From the NCBI GenBank assembly GCA_023953775.1, contig JAMLJD010000026.1, positions 1 through 50,584 of the forward strand: a stretch of DNA of 50,584 nucleotides, given 5' to 3'. A program made the translations under genes and the position numbers. Positions 1 through 10,239 of the stretch are shown one piece after another. How positions within the stretch are numbered: the stretch's first letter is position 1; every line of letters starts with the position of its first letter. The notes beneath the pieces were generated by a model. It saw nothing but the letters and a program-made list of their open reading frames with translations. It did not search any database and was not told where the DNA came from. Source of the DNA: Rhizobiaceae bacterium (GTDB lineage: Bacteria; Pseudomonadota; Alphaproteobacteria; Rhizobiales; Rhizobiaceae).

Positions 1-51
1 TGCGATTCGCCACCAAGACTAGGAGATTTCCAAGCCGTCGCGAAGGGTAGC

Positions 52-495
52 CTACACCCCGCAATCGCCGTGTATCTCGACGACCTCGGTCTCGCCGTCC
101 CCCTCGACCGTCATCGTGCCCGAGTAGGAGGTGTATTCGCCGCCCTCTTCGGTCACCGAAAGATCGATCACGAACGAGAAATCCGGACCGCTGAAAGTAC
201 GATAGGTGCGCGTCTCGCCGTCCGCCGTCTCGCTGCTGTTGACGAGTTGGAGTTCGTGAAGCTGGTACCGAATTGCCGCGAAAGCGGTCTCGGGCCTACC
301 CATTCCACTCCCGTCGACATTGGAGAAGAACACGAACTTCCACGTATCGGGATCGTCATAGACGAGCTTCTGCTCGGCGCGCTGGAAAATGCAGTAGCTG
401 TCGATGTTCGGCCATGCCACGTCGGTGATCAGCTGCGCACTCGCGGGCACCGTGGAAAGAAACACGATCGGCAGAGCATATTTGACAAGTCCCAT
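52..495 (-). CDS. Secreted hypothetical protein (147 aa)
   Basis: No family recognised. The N-terminus is a classical signal peptide: one Lys, a hydrophobic run, and an Ala-Ser-Ala-Gln cleavage site around residue 20, so the product is probably periplasmic. The rest is polar and acidic, with Tyr/Thr-rich strands suggesting a small beta-sheet protein. The internal ATG at 495 is chosen over the one at 513 because a GGGGGA ribosome-binding site lies six bases upstream and the signal peptide starts there. It lies downstream of priA on the same strand with about 50 bases between, and could be co-transcribed. Bases 1-51 hold nothing recognisable. Confidence 0.7.
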   Translation of the reverse strand: MGLVKYALPIVFLSTVPASAQLITDVAWPNIDSYCIFQRAEQKLVYDDPDTWKFVFFSNVDGSGMGRPETAFAAIRYQLHELQLVNSSETADGETRTYRTFSGPDFSFVIDLSVTEEGGEYTSYSGTMTVEGDGETEVVEIHGDCGV

Positions 496-546
496 GGATT
501 CCCCCTTTTTCAAGCCGACCTTGGGTAAGTCGTGAACACGCCAGGG

Positions 547-2730
547 TCAAAGAAAACTTTGCGGATCGATATCGACCTGGACGCGAACCGAACCACGCGG
601 TCGCTGCGCATCCTTGATCATCGCGCGCACGAAGCGCTGCATGTCCGCCCGGCGCGTGCCTTGGACCAGGAGGCGGAAGCGATGCCGTCCGGCTACCAGC
701 GCCATCGGCGCCTCGGCCGGTCCGAGCACGATGATGTCCGGATCCGGTGCCGCAGCGCGCCGCAGCACCCGCGCATGGCTTTCCGCCTCATGTCTGGTCG
801 CCGCACTGATGATGAGCGCTGCCAGCCGCCCGAAGGGAGGCATTCGGGAACGCTCGCGTTCGGCGATTTCGCGTTCGTAGAATATCTCGCGATCGCCCGA
901 GACCAACGCCTGCATGACCGGGTGTTCCGGCTGGTAGGTCTGCAGCAGTCCAAGGCTCTCGCGGCCGGTGCGGCCGGCGCGCCCCGTGACCTGGCTGAGA
1001 AGCTGGAACGTGCGCTCCGCCGCGCGCGGATCGCCGTTCGCCAGGCCGAGATCGGCGTCGACCACGCCGACGAGCGTCATGTTGGGAAAATTGTGGCCCT
1101 TTGCGACAAGCTGCGTGCCGATGACGATGTCCGCCTCGCCCTTTTCGATCGCCTCCAGCTCAAGCCGCAGACGCCGTACGCCGCCCAGCATGTCCGATGA
1201 CAGCACGATCGTGCGCGCTTCGGGGAAATCGGCGACGACTTCCTCGGCGATGCGCTCGACCCCGGGTCCGCAGGCGACGAGATGGTCCAGCGTGCCGCAT
1301 TCCGGGCAGGCTTCCGGCCGCGGCTCGTTGTGGCCGCAATGGTGGCAGACGAGCTGCCCGCGAAACCGGTGCTCCACCAGCCAGCTCGAACAATCGGGGC
1401 ACTGGAATCGATGGCCGCAGACCCGGCACAGTGTCAGTGGCGCATAGCCCCGGCGGTTGAGGAACAGCAATGCCTGTTCGCCGCGATCGACCGTACGGCC
1501 GATCGCTTGAGTAAGGGCCGGGGACAGGAAACGACCGCGTGGCGGCGGCGACTTGCGCAGGTCGATCGCCTCGACGTCGGGAAGCGCCGCTTCCGCGTAT
1601 CGTCCGGGCAGACGTACGAGCGTGTATCGCCCCTGTGCCGCATTGACCCGGCTTTCGACCGACGGTGTCGCCGACGCGAGCACCACGGGCATATCCCCCG
1701 TACGCGCCCTCACAACCGCCATGTCGCGAGCGTTGTAGAACACCCGGTCTTCCTGCTTGTAGGCTGCGTCGTGCTCCTCGTCCACGACGATGAGTCCGAG
1801 TTCGGCAAAGGGCAGGAACAGCGCCGAGCGCGCGCCGGCAACGACGCGTACCGTCCCTTCCGCCACCTGTCGCCATACCCTTTCGCGCATGCGCGGTGCC
1901 ACTTCCGAGTGCCATTCCGCAGGGCGCGTGCCGAACCGCCGCTCGAACCTTTCGAGAAAGGCCTGTGTCAACGCGATCTCCGGCAGCATGATCAGCACCT
2001 GCCGGCCCTGGGCGAGAGCGACCGCCACCGCCTCGAAATACACTTCCGTCTTGCCTGATCCGGTCACCCCGTCGAGCAGCGTCACCGAAAACCCGCCCGC
2101 TTTCGTCTGCGCGGTCAGCGTCGCCGCCGCTTCGCGCTGGTCGGGCGTGAGGTCGGCCATGCCGTAGCCCGCGTCCGGTTCGGCCACCACCGGTCGTGCC
2201 GGCAGCAGCACCTTCTCGAACACGCCCTGCGCCAGAAGCCCGTCGACGACGGTGAGCGAGACGCCGGCCGCATGCGCCAGCCCCGAGCGGGTCCATGCCA
2301 AGCCGTCCGCGCTCAGGTCGAGCACCTTCGTGCGAGCCGCCGTGTTACGGTCGGGCAGCGCGCCCGTCCGCCGCAGCCCCTCTATCGGCGGTTCGGGGTC
2401 GAACGCCGCCGGGACGCGCAGCAGCATCCGCGCCACCATGCCCGGCGGCGCCAGCGTGTAGTCCGACACCCAGTCTACGAAGCGACGCGTCGCCGCATTG
2501 ATCGGCGGGCAGTCGAAGACCTGTGAAATCGGCCTGAGCTTCTTTGCCGCGACGGGTTCGCCCTCGCCGTCCCAGACCACGCCGGCGACCTCGCGCGGGC
2601 CGAGCGGAACGCGCACGATCGATCCGGGCCCGATCCGGGCGCCAGCGGGAACGGCATAGGAATAGGCCCGCTCGGCGGGCATCGGCACGAGCACCGGAAC
2701 GGTACCTCGGCCGGCCGAATCTTTGTCCAT
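547..2730 (-). CDS. priA: Primosomal protein N' (PriA helicase)
   Basis: A 727-residue superfamily 2 DNA helicase that recognises stalled or repaired forks and reloads the replisome. The N-terminal third is the PriA DNA-binding region. Walker A is GVTGSGKTE near residue 220 and the DEEH Walker B box is near residue 313. Eight cysteines in CxxC pairs around residues 430-490 form the two zinc sites diagnostic of PriA. Length is normal for the family. It is divergent from the transaldolase gene, with an 86-base gap that must carry both promoters. The ATG at 2730 has only a weak AAGG upstream, but no better in-frame start keeps the N-terminal domain. Confidence 0.96.
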   Translation of the reverse strand: MDKDSAGRGTVPVLVPMPAERAYSYAVPAGARIGPGSIVRVPLGPREVAGVVWDGEGEPVAAKKLRPISQVFDCPPINAATRRFVDWVSDYTLAPPGMVARMLLRVPAAFDPEPPIEGLRRTGALPDRNTAARTKVLDLSADGLAWTRSGLAHAAGVSLTVVDGLLAQGVFEKVLLPARPVVAEPDAGYGMADLTPDQREAAATLTAQTKAGGFSVTLLDGVTGSGKTEVYFEAVAVALAQGRQVLIMLPEIALTQAFLERFERRFGTRPAEWHSEVAPRMRERVWRQVAEGTVRVVAGARSALFLPFAELGLIVVDEEHDAAYKQEDRVFYNARDMAVVRARTGDMPVVLASATPSVESRVNAAQGRYTLVRLPGRYAEAALPDVEAIDLRKSPPPRGRFLSPALTQAIGRTVDRGEQALLFLNRRGYAPLTLCRVCGHRFQCPDCSSWLVEHRFRGQLVCHHCGHNEPRPEACPECGTLDHLVACGPGVERIAEEVVADFPEARTIVLSSDMLGGVRRLRLELEAIEKGEADIVIGTQLVAKGHNFPNMTLVGVVDADLGLANGDPRAAERTFQLLSQVTGRAGRTGRESLGLLQTYQPEHPVMQALVSGDREIFYEREIAERERSRMPPFGRLAALIISAATRHEAESHARVLRRAAAPDPDIIVLGPAEAPMALVAGRHRFRLLVQGTRRADMQRFVRAMIKDAQRPRGSVRVQVDIDPQSFL

Positions 2731-2816
2731 CGGTCGTGACCTTGCCCGGTCTTTACGTTAAGGGGAAGCCGATCCGGGCCGCTTCGCCGGCCGCCCGACT
2801 ATCCTGGGAGACTGAC

Positions 2817-3470
2817 ATGAAATTCTTCGTCGATACCGCTGACGTGAAGGAAATCCGCGAACTCAACGATCTCGGCCTGCTCGACGGCGTGACGACCAAC
2901 CCGTCGCTGATTCTCAAGGCCGGACGCGACATTCGCGAGGTGACGAAGGAAATCTGCGATATGGTCGACGGCCCCGTCTCCGCGGAGGTCACCGCGACCG
3001 AATATTCGAAGATGATGGAGGAAGCCGCCGTCCTCGCCGGCATCGCCGATAATGTCTGCATCAAGCTGCCTCTGACGCTGGACGGCCTGAAAGCCTGCAA
3101 GGCGCTGACGTCGAAAGGCCACAAGACCAACGTCACGCTCTGCTTCTCCGCTCCTCAGGCGCTGCTCGCGGCCAAGGCCGGCGCGACCTTCATCTCACCC
3201 TTTATCGGCCGCATAGACGATACCGGGATCGACGGCATGGAGTTGATCGCCGATATCCGCACCATCTACGACAACTACGACTTCAAGACGGAAATCCTGG
3301 CCGCCTCGATCCGGACCATGAACCATGTCAAGCAGGCCGCGCTCATCGGCGCCGACGTGGCGACCGTGCCTCCGGCCGTGCTGAAATCGCTCGTCAAGCA
3401 TCCGCTGACCGACAAGGGCCTGGAAGCCTTCCTGACTGACTGGGCGAAGACGGGGCAGAAGATCGGCTGA
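2817..3470 (+). CDS. Transaldolase / fructose-6-phosphate aldolase family protein
   Basis: A 217-residue small (TalC/FSA-type) transaldolase, a Schiff-base TIM barrel that moves a dihydroxyacetone unit in sugar-phosphate metabolism. The N-terminus ([13 protein letters not shown], then GVTTNPSLI) is the family signature, and the active-site lysine lies in IKLPLT. The ATG at 2817 is chosen because GGGAG lies just upstream and the family starts at this Met; the longer open frame to the left overlaps priA. Sequence alone does not separate transaldolase from F6P aldolase activity. It stands between priA (divergent) and the beta-lactamase gene 11 bases downstream. Confidence 0.92.
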   Translation: MKFFVDTADVKEIRELNDLGLLDGVTTNPSLILKAGRDIREVTKEICDMVDGPVSAEVTATEYSKMMEEAAVLAGIADNVCIKLPLTLDGLKACKALTSKGHKTNVTLCFSAPQALLAAKAGATFISPFIGRIDDTGIDGMELIADIRTIYDNYDFKTEILAASIRTMNHVKQAALIGADVATVPPAVLKSLVKHPLTDKGLEAFLTDWAKTGQKIG

Positions 3471-3481
3471 AGACCAGTCGC

Positions 3482-4303
3482 ATGGCAATGCGTTGGCCTT
3501 CTATCGCCTTCGCGGCGATCGTCGCGGTGCTGGCGGCGACCGTTCCGCTTCATGCGCGAACGCTCTGCACCATCGTCGTCGACGCACATGACGGCGTCAC
3601 ACTCGTCCGGGAGGGCGCGTGCGAGGATCGGGTGACGCCCGCCTCGACATTCAAGCTCGCACTGGCGGTCATGGGGTTCGACGGCGGCTTCCTGGAGGAC
3701 GCGACCACGCCCACCTTGCCATTTCGCGAAGGTTATCCGGATTGGCTCGGCGACATCTGGCGAAGGGATACCAACCCCACGACCTGGCTGGAATACTCTG
3801 TTGTGTGGTATTCGCAGCAGATCGCTAAGGCGCTCGGCCGCGCCAAGCTCGAGGCCTATGCGCGCGGCTTTTCCTACGGGAATGGCGATTTCTCAGGCGA
3901 TGCCGGAAAGGACAATGGCCTTGAGCGCGCCTGGATCAGCTCGTCGCTGAAGATTTCGCCTGTCGAGCAGACCGCATTCCTGCGCCGGCTGGTCACCGAC
4001 GGCTTGCCTGTTGCGGCAAAAGCCATGGCGATGACGCGCTCCGTCACACAGAAGACTGCCCTCGAAGCCGGTTGGATCGTGCATGGCAAGACCGGATCGG
4101 CCTATCCGCGCCGCCCTGACGGTTCCTTCGATCGCAATCGTGGCTGGGGCTGGTTCGTCGGCTGGGCAGAGCGTGACGGTCGCTTGATGGTTTTTGCTAG
4201 GCTGGCGCAGGCCGACGGAGCGGGCGAAAAGTCAGGTGGCCGGCACGTCAGGACCGGCTTCCTTCGTGACTTCCCGGCAATCGTCGCCAGCCTGTCTGAC
4301 TAG
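3482..4303 (+). CDS. Class D (OXA-type) beta-lactamase
   Basis: A 273-residue exported serine hydrolase of the class D beta-lactamase family, which acylates beta-lactams through a serine helped by a carboxylated lysine. Residues 1-26 are a signal peptide ending near LHA. All class D marks are present in order: STFK at 55-58 (nucleophile and general base), SVV at 106-108, YGN at 132-134, Trp151 followed by SSLKISPVEQ, and KTG at 203-205. Length fits the family. It lies 11 bases after the transaldolase stop and could share its transcript. Start may be 3482 or the ATG at 3488. Substrate range cannot be read from the sequence, and nothing suggests a mobile cassette. Confidence 0.93.
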   Translation: MAMRWPSIAFAAIVAVLAATVPLHARTLCTIVVDAHDGVTLVREGACEDRVTPASTFKLALAVMGFDGGFLEDATTPTLPFREGYPDWLGDIWRRDTNPTTWLEYSVVWYSQQIAKALGRAKLEAYARGFSYGNGDFSGDAGKDNGLERAWISSSLKISPVEQTAFLRRLVTDGLPVAAKAMAMTRSVTQKTALEAGWIVHGKTGSAYPRRPDGSFDRNRGWGWFVGWAERDGRLMVFARLAQADGAGEKSGGRHVRTGFLRDFPAIVASLSD

Positions 4304-4315
4304 GCGCAACCGCCG

Positions 4316-4936
4316 TTACTCGCGAACGAAAGTGCTTGTTTCCGGCAGCGGATCGTCCGGAACCGTCTCGGGCTCTTCCAAGACGACCTTCGGAAGCTTC
4401 CTCTCATTGTCGCGCTGGTAGCGCGCGAGATCCTGCGCGACCGACAGATGGAGGACCTCCGCGAGTTCGCGCGCGGCGCGGTTCTCGGCGTCCCGTTCCG
4501 CGCGCAACGCGGCGAAATTCTGATCCGGAACGTCGAAGGCCGAGGTGACGGCGCGGCGTCCCCTGGCGATCGGTTTTCCGTCCGAAGCATCCCGCAGCGT
4601 ATAGATCGCCGTCATGGTAACCGTCTTCGCGGTCGGATCCTCAACATCTCCTGACTGGAGATCGGCAGCGTTGGCGGAGGACGACTTAACCCGCAGATCG
4701 AGCACGTAACGCGGGTCGGGCGTGCGCGTGGCCCCGCCGGTAAATCGGAATATGAGCTGGTTGCGAACCTCCTGCGCGTCGCGCGTGAAGACCTCGCTCA
4801 CCTCGATGGACGCAAGCTCGGCCGCCATGCTGCCGGGCACCTGCGTTCCGCCCTGCTGGTAGAGCGGACGAACGGTGCATGCCGACAGGGCCAGCATCGC
4901 AGAAACCACAAGAATGTGACGCAGGCCGTTGGACAT
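4316..4936 (-). CDS. lptE: LPS-assembly lipoprotein LptE
   Basis: A 206-residue outer-membrane lipoprotein that plugs the LptD barrel during lipopolysaccharide export. A short basic N-terminus and hydrophobic stretch end in a lipobox (LSAC) with the acylated cysteine near residue 20. The body matches alphaproteobacterial LptE in length and in following leuS. The ATG at 4936 is chosen because GAGAG precedes it and the signal peptide starts there. It lies 25 bases after leuS in the same direction, so the two are probably co-transcribed. Its 3' end faces the beta-lactamase gene 12 bases away. Confidence 0.85.
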   Translation of the reverse strand: MSNGLRHILVVSAMLALSACTVRPLYQQGGTQVPGSMAAELASIEVSEVFTRDAQEVRNQLIFRFTGGATRTPDPRYVLDLRVKSSSANAADLQSGDVEDPTAKTVTMTAIYTLRDASDGKPIARGRRAVTSAFDVPDQNFAALRAERDAENRAARELAEVLHLSVAQDLARYQRDNERKLPKVVLEEPETVPDDPLPETSTFVRE

Positions 4937-4961
4937 CGCTCTCAACCGTTCGTTCCCAATG

Positions 4962-7604
4962 TCAGCCGACCACATTGACGATTCTCTGCGGCACGACGAT
5001 GACCTTCCTCGGCGGTCTGCCTTCAAGGGCCTTTTGCACGAAGTCGAGCGCGAGCGCCGCATTTTCGACGGCAGATTGATCCGCGTCGCGCGCAATTGTC
5101 AAATCGCCGCGCTTCTTGCCGTTGATCTGTACCGGCAGCGTGATCTCGTTCTCGATCGTAAGATCCGCGTCGAAGTCGGGCCAGCCCCGTTCGGCGACGA
5201 GCCCGTCACCGCCGATCGCGGCCCAGCATTCCTCGGCCAGATGCGGCATCATGGGCGCGATCATCTGGATCAGCTTCTCGATCGCTTCCCGCAGCGCGCC
5301 CTTCATTGCCGCTTCTGCGCTGGCCGCCGAAGCGGCATGCGGCGACAACGTGTTCACAAGCCCGTAGAGCCGGGCGACCGCCTTGTTGAAGCCGAGCTTC
5401 TCGATCTCCTCGCCGACCGCCTTGACCGCCTTGTGGACCGCCTTGGTCAGATCCGCACCGGGGCCGTCGACGGACGGAGCCGCGGACACGCCGGCAATCG
5501 CCGGAGCCAGGTCGCAGACGAGCCGCCACACACGCTGGACGAAACGGTGCGCGCCCTCGACGCCGGCTTCTGTCCAGATCACGTCGCGCTCCGGCGGAGA
5601 ATCCGACAGCATGAACCAGCGCGCGGTGTCGGCGCCGTAGCCCGAGATGATGTCGTCGGGATCGACGACGTTCTTCTTCGACTTCGACATCTTCTCGATC
5701 GGACCGATTTCCACTGGCTCTCCGGAAGCCAGGAGCGTCGCGCGGCGCACGCCGTCGGCCTCCTCCACGGACACCTCCGCCGGCGTCACATAGGCGCCGT
5801 TTGGCCCCGAACCCCTCCGGTAGGTCTCATGCACCACCATGCCCTGCGTGAAAAGGCCCTCGAACGGCTCCTCGACTTCGTTGAGGTGGCCGGTCGCCTT
5901 CATCGCGCGCGAAAAGAAGCGCGAGTAGAGGAGGTGCAGGATCGCGTGCTCGATGCCGCCGATATACTGGTTGACGGGCAGCCATCCCTTCGGTCCGTCG
6001 ACATAGTCGAGCGTCGTCGGCGCTTCCTCGTTCCAGGGATCGGTGAAGCGCGCGAAATACCAGGACGAATCCACGAACGTATCCATCGTGTCGGTGTCGC
6101 GCACCGCTGCGCCGCCGCATTTCGGGCAGGTCGTATGCTTCCACGTCGGATGATGGTCGAGCGGATTGCCCGGCTTGTCGAAGGTCACATCGTTCGGCAG
6201 CTCGATCGGCAGCTCGGCCGCCGGAACAGGCTGTGCCCCGCAGGCGTCGCAATGGATCACGGGGATCGGACAGCCCCAGAACCGCTGACGCGAGATCAGC
6301 CAGTCGCGCAGCCGGAACTGCACGCGCCGCTCGGCCATCGGCTGGTTGCGGCCGGCGTCGGCCTTTTCGAGCCGGCTCGCCACCTCGTCGAACGCGGCCT
6401 TTGGCGTCATGCCGTCGAGAAAGCGGGAGTTGATCATAACGCCGTCGTCGACATAGGCCTCGTCGACGATCTGGAAGGTCGCGGCGTCGTCGCCTTCCGG
6501 CATCACCACCGGAACCACCGGCAGGCCATATTTGTTGGCAAAGTCGAGGTCGCGCTGATCGCCCGACGGACAGCCGAAGATGGCGCCGGTTCCGTAGTCC
6601 ATCAGCACGAAATTCGCGACATAGACCGGCAGCGTCCACTCCGGGTCGAACGGGTGCACCGCACGAATACCGGTGTCGAAGCCTTTCTTCTCGGCTGTCT
6701 CCAGCGTTGCGGCGGAGGTTCCCGAACGACGGACCTCTTCGATGAACGCCGCGAGGTTGGGATTGGTCTCGGCCGCCTTCCGCGCCAGCGGATGATCCGC
6801 CGCGATCGCCATGAACGACGCGCCGAAGATCGTGTCGGGCCGGGTCGTGTAGATGTTGAGCGTGTTCTCGCCGGCCGGCGAGGATTTCGTGTCCAGCGGC
6901 CAGCGGATCAGCAGGCCCTCCGAGCGGCCGATCCAGTTGCGCTGCATGGTCCGGACCTTTTCCGGCCAGCGGCTCAGGTCGTCGAGACTGTCGAGCAGCT
7001 CCTGGCTCATCGAGGTGATCTTGAAGAACCACTGCGTCAGGTCGCGCTGCTCCACCAGCGCGCCGGAACGCCACCCGCGCCCGTCAATGACCTGCTCGTT
7101 GGCAAGCACAGTCATGTCGACCGGGTCCCAGTTGACCTTGGCCGACTTGCGCTCGACCAGCCCGGCCTTCCAGAAATCGAGGAACATCTTCTGCTGGTGC
7201 TTGTAGTATGATGGATCGCAGCTCGCGATCTCGCGGTCCCAGTCGAGCGACAGGCCCATGGTCTTGAGCTGCGCCTTCATCGTCGCGATATTTGCGTAGG
7301 TCCAGTCGCGCGGATTGACCTTGTTGTCGCGCGCGGCGTTCTCCGCCGGCAGGCCGAACGCGTCCCAGCCCATCGGGTGCAGCACATTGAACCCCTTGGC
7401 CCGCTTGTAGCGCGCGACGACATCGCCCATCGTGTAGTTGCGCACGTGACCCATGTGGATGCGTCCCGAAGGATACGGGAACATCTCCAGCACGTAGTAC
7501 TTCTCGCGCGGATCGTCGTTGCGGGCGGCGAACAGCTTCTTGTCGTCCCAAGCCTTCTGCCATTTGGGCTCGCTGACGCGCGGATTGTATCGTTCGGTTG
7601 CCAT
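4962..7604 (-). CDS. leuS: Leucyl-tRNA synthetase
   Basis: An 880-residue class I aminoacyl-tRNA synthetase that charges tRNA-Leu. The HIGH-type motif is HMGH at residues 50-53 and the KMSKS loop lies near residue 638. The large CP1 editing domain and a cysteine-pair zinc module lie between. The ATG at 7604 gives the standard N-terminus; the open frame runs 33 codons further upstream without similarity or a ribosome site. It is divergent from the YggS-type gene and heads a leuS-lptE unit. Confidence 0.98.
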   Translation of the reverse strand: MATERYNPRVSEPKWQKAWDDKKLFAARNDDPREKYYVLEMFPYPSGRIHMGHVRNYTMGDVVARYKRAKGFNVLHPMGWDAFGLPAENAARDNKVNPRDWTYANIATMKAQLKTMGLSLDWDREIASCDPSYYKHQQKMFLDFWKAGLVERKSAKVNWDPVDMTVLANEQVIDGRGWRSGALVEQRDLTQWFFKITSMSQELLDSLDDLSRWPEKVRTMQRNWIGRSEGLLIRWPLDTKSSPAGENTLNIYTTRPDTIFGASFMAIAADHPLARKAAETNPNLAAFIEEVRRSGTSAATLETAEKKGFDTGIRAVHPFDPEWTLPVYVANFVLMDYGTGAIFGCPSGDQRDLDFANKYGLPVVPVVMPEGDDAATFQIVDEAYVDDGVMINSRFLDGMTPKAAFDEVASRLEKADAGRNQPMAERRVQFRLRDWLISRQRFWGCPIPVIHCDACGAQPVPAAELPIELPNDVTFDKPGNPLDHHPTWKHTTCPKCGGAAVRDTDTMDTFVDSSWYFARFTDPWNEEAPTTLDYVDGPKGWLPVNQYIGGIEHAILHLLYSRFFSRAMKATGHLNEVEEPFEGLFTQGMVVHETYRRGSGPNGAYVTPAEVSVEEADGVRRATLLASGEPVEIGPIEKMSKSKKNVVDPDDIISGYGADTARWFMLSDSPPERDVIWTEAGVEGAHRFVQRVWRLVCDLAPAIAGVSAAPSVDGPGADLTKAVHKAVKAVGEEIEKLGFNKAVARLYGLVNTLSPHAASAASAEAAMKGALREAIEKLIQMIAPMMPHLAEECWAAIGGDGLVAERGWPDFDADLTIENEITLPVQINGKKRGDLTIARDADQSAVENAALALDFVQKALEGRPPRKVIVVPQRIVNVVG

Positions 7605-7765
7605 GACCAGAAATTCACATAAAAGACGCGGCGGTGGTGCCGGACCGGTTCCAGTGTAACGGGACTTGCTACGGTTTGCGTTGCTCGCGCATGCCTTCAC
7701 CACGGTTTCCGTGACCCGTCAACCGAAAGGCCGCCGCGGTGGACCAAAACAGCAGGATAGGCAGC

Positions 7766-8431
7766 ATGAGCGATATTGTTTCGCGTCTCGATGTGGTCAA
7801 GGCGCATATTGCCGATGCCGAGCAGGAAGCGGAGCGCGCTGCGGGCTCGGTGACGCTCGTCGCGGTCTCCAAGACATTTGACGCGGACGAGATCAGGCCG
7901 GTGATCGAGGCGGGCCAGCGTGTGTTCGGCGAAAACCGCGTCCAGGAAGCGCAGGCCAAATGGCCGGCACTCAAGACCGAATTCCCCGGCATCGAATTGC
8001 ACCTGATCGGCCCGCTGCAGTCGAACAAGGCGAAGGAGGCTGTTGCGCTGTTCGATGTGATCGAGACTGTCGATCGCGAGAAGATCGCTGCCGAACTCGC
8101 GAAAGAGATGGTGAAACAGGGCAGACACCCGCGCCTCTACGTGCAGGTGAACACCGGCTTGGAAGAGCAGAAGGCAGGCATCGATCCGCGGGAGGCAGGC
8201 GAATTCGTCAGACGGTGCCGCAATGTCCACGGCCTGACGATAGAAGGCCTGATGTGCATCCCGCCCTTCGACGAGAATGCCGGCCCGCATTTCGCGCTGC
8301 TCGCCAAGCTGGCTCGGGAAGCAGGAGTGGAACGCCTCTCGATGGGTATGTCCAGCGACTACGAGAAGGCGGTGCTTTTCGGCGCAACATCGGTGCGCGT
8401 CGGCTCGGCGATCTTCGGTAGCCGCGACTGA
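7766..8431 (+). CDS. YggS/PLPBP family pyridoxal-phosphate homeostasis protein
   Basis: A 221-residue single-domain alanine-racemase-fold protein that binds pyridoxal phosphate and buffers vitamin B6 and amino/keto acid pools; no enzymatic activity is established for the family. The PLP lysine is in VAVSKTF near residue 36, followed by FGENRVQE, HLIGPLQSNK and, near the C-terminus, SMGMSSDYE, all typical. The ATG at 7766, preceded by AGGATAGG, is preferred to an upstream in-frame GTG at 7739. It is divergent from leuS. Confidence 0.93.
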   Translation: MSDIVSRLDVVKAHIADAEQEAERAAGSVTLVAVSKTFDADEIRPVIEAGQRVFGENRVQEAQAKWPALKTEFPGIELHLIGPLQSNKAKEAVALFDVIETVDREKIAAELAKEMVKQGRHPRLYVQVNTGLEEQKAGIDPREAGEFVRRCRNVHGLTIEGLMCIPPFDENAGPHFALLAKLAREAGVERLSMGMSSDYEKAVLFGATSVRVGSAIFGSRD

Positions 8432-8440
8432 CCAGCCGCA

Positions 8441-9562
8441 TCACCGGGCGGCCGCGGCCTCGATGCGTTCCATGGCCATCGCCAGTGCGATGTCGTTTGT
8501 GGGCTTCTTCGCTGCGGTGGCGCGGTCGAAGATGCCGGCCAGCGTCGCGGGAATCTCCTCCACCTTCCGCATCGCGAATGCCCGGTCGTATCCACCTGGC
8601 GCGAGTTCGGCAGCGACGTTGATCAGGCCGCCGGCATTGATCACGTAGTCCGGCGCATAGAGGATGCCGCGCTGCATCAGCCGCCGTGCATCGTCGTGAA
8701 TGGCGAGCTGGTTATTGGCCGCGCCGGCCACCACGGCGACCTTCAGCTCCGGGACCGTCTCGCCCGAAATGACCCCGCCAAGCGCGCAGGGCGCGAGCAG
8801 ATCGGCTTTCGTACTCAGGATCGCGTCCGTGCCGACGACCGTCGCGCCCAATTCCTCTGCCGCCTTGCGCGTGCGGCCCTCGTCGATATCGGCGACGGTC
8901 AGCGTGGCGCCTTCGGCATGCAGCTTGTCGCAGAGCGAGCGTCCAACCGAGCCGAGACCCTGGACGGCGACGTGGACCCCGTCGAGGCGGTCCGTACCGG
9001 TTGCATGTTTCAACGCGGCTTTCAGGCCCAAGAACACACCCTGCGCCGTGACCGGCGACGGGTTGCCGCTGCCGCCCCGGGTCGTACCGGTGACGTTGGG
9101 CGTACGCTCGCGCAGGAAGTCCGCGTCGGCCAGCGTCAGGCCGACATCCTCGCCGGTGTAGTACTGCCCGTTGAGCGCGGCCAGCATCTCGGCATAGGTT
9201 TCGAGCAGCGCCGGTGTCTTGTCCGTACGGGGATCGGCGATGACTACCGCCTTGCCGCCACCGAAGGGCATGCCGGCAATGGCGGACTTGAAGGTCATTC
9301 CGCGCGACAGCCGCAGGGCGTCGGTCAGGCCAGCCTCGAAGCTCTGGTGCGGCCACACGCGCGTACCGCCGAGCGCCGGCCCGAGCGCGGTGTTGTGGAT
9401 CGAGACGATCGCGGTCAGGCCGCGGCTCTCGTCTTCGCCAAGCCACACGCGTTCGTGGCGGTCATAGCCGTCGAGCTTCGCCGCCTCGTGGGTGATGTCT
9501 GAAATCGAAACCGTCGAACCGGGGCTCGATCTGAGCTTTCGGGACTCGCTGACGTGCAGCAT
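8441..9562 (-). CDS. Leucine/branched-chain amino acid dehydrogenase
   Basis: A 373-residue member of the Glu/Leu/Phe/Val dehydrogenase family, which oxidatively deaminates a branched-chain amino acid using NAD. The catalytic-lysine loop GMPFGGGKAVV lies near residue 100 and the Rossmann motif GLGSVG near residue 205. Length and the short N-terminal arm favour leucine or valine dehydrogenase over hexameric glutamate dehydrogenase. The start at 9562 is well supported by a GGAGGAGGAG ribosome site. It converges with the YggS-type gene (9 bases apart). Substrate preference is inferred. Confidence 0.9.
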   Translation of the reverse strand: MLHVSESRKLRSSPGSTVSISDITHEAAKLDGYDRHERVWLGEDESRGLTAIVSIHNTALGPALGGTRVWPHQSFEAGLTDALRLSRGMTFKSAIAGMPFGGGKAVVIADPRTDKTPALLETYAEMLAALNGQYYTGEDVGLTLADADFLRERTPNVTGTTRGGSGNPSPVTAQGVFLGLKAALKHATGTDRLDGVHVAVQGLGSVGRSLCDKLHAEGATLTVADIDEGRTRKAAEELGATVVGTDAILSTKADLLAPCALGGVISGETVPELKVAVVAGAANNQLAIHDDARRLMQRGILYAPDYVINAGGLINVAAELAPGGYDRAFAMRKVEEIPATLAGIFDRATAAKKPTNDIALAMAMERIEAAAAR

Positions 9563-9641
9563 GGCGTTCTCCTCCTCCCGCTGCGTTTCAACTCGGCCGC
9601 GATTCTACCTCCGCTCTCCGGTTCTTTGATGTCGAACTTCG

Positions 9642-9674
9642 TGCCGGGAGCGAACTTCCCTTTCGTTCCCGGCA
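9642..9674 (-). promoter_or_regulatory. Hairpin between the OsmC and leucine dehydrogenase genes
   Basis: A 13-base stem with a single G-T pair (TGCCGGGAGCGAA paired with TTCGTTCCCGGCA) encloses a seven-base loop. It lies in the 150-base gap upstream of the dehydrogenase start on the minus strand. No T-run follows on that strand, so a rho-independent terminator is doubtful; a leader structure or rho-linked 3' end of the OsmC transcript is possible. Confidence 0.45.
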
Positions 9675-9712
9675 TGGTCCCTTTGTTAATCTGTCGTTCC
9701 GACCGGCGCGGG

Positions 9713-10138
9713 CTAGCCGAGCCTGGCGTCGAGCGTCACGTCGATCGCGCCGAGCGCCTTGGAAACCGGGCAGCCCTCTTTTGCCTTGGTGGCCAGTTCC
9801 TTGAAAGTCGCCTCGTCGATGCCGGGCACCTTGCCGGTCAGCGTCAGTGCGCTTTTGGTGATTCCCGTTCCGGGAACGAGCGTCACGACGGCTTTCGCGT
9901 CGAGGGAGTCCGCAGGCGTGCCGTTCTCGGCCAGGAAATGCGAGAGCTGCATTGCGAAGCAGCCGGCATGCGCGGCCGCGATAAGTTCCTCGGGATTCGT
10001 CGCAGATTTCCCGCTTTCGTCCTCGAATCGCGCCTTGAAATGATAGGGCGCGCCTGAAAGCGCACCGCTCTGCGTCGCAAGCGTTCCCGTGCCGTCCTTG
10101 AGGGCACCCTTCCAGTTGGCTGTTGCGTGCCTGTCCAT
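9713..10138 (-). CDS. OsmC family peroxiredoxin
   Basis: A 141-residue OsmC-type thiol peroxidase, which reduces organic hydroperoxides in the cytoplasm. The two catalytic cysteines are Cys60 in HAGCFAM and Cys123 in EGCPVSKA, and the NPEEL segment precedes the first. Length and spacing match OsmC rather than OhrA. The ATG at 10138 gives the standard N-terminus; the longer frame to 10456 runs into the next gene. It lies between the UbiH-type hydroxylase and leucine dehydrogenase on the same strand, but with gaps of about 100 and 150 bases, so separate transcription is likely. Confidence 0.92.
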   Translation of the reverse strand: MDRHATANWKGALKDGTGTLATQSGALSGAPYHFKARFEDESGKSATNPEELIAAAHAGCFAMQLSHFLAENGTPADSLDAKAVVTLVPGTGITKSALTLTGKVPGIDEATFKELATKAKEGCPVSKALGAIDVTLDARLG

Positions 10139-10239
10139 GCCTGTCTCCCGTGATTCTGGTTGCTGTCGAGCAGTCCGGGACATAGCGTCCGACGCTGGCG
10201 CGGCCAGATCGCCATGCAGAAAATCGGCAGGCCCTGATC

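Noticed and set aside
4929-7211. A 760-codon open frame antisense to leuS
   Set aside because: Shadow of the high-GC leuS codon pattern: Arg/His/Asp-rich, no domain, no ribosome site; leuS itself is unmistakable.
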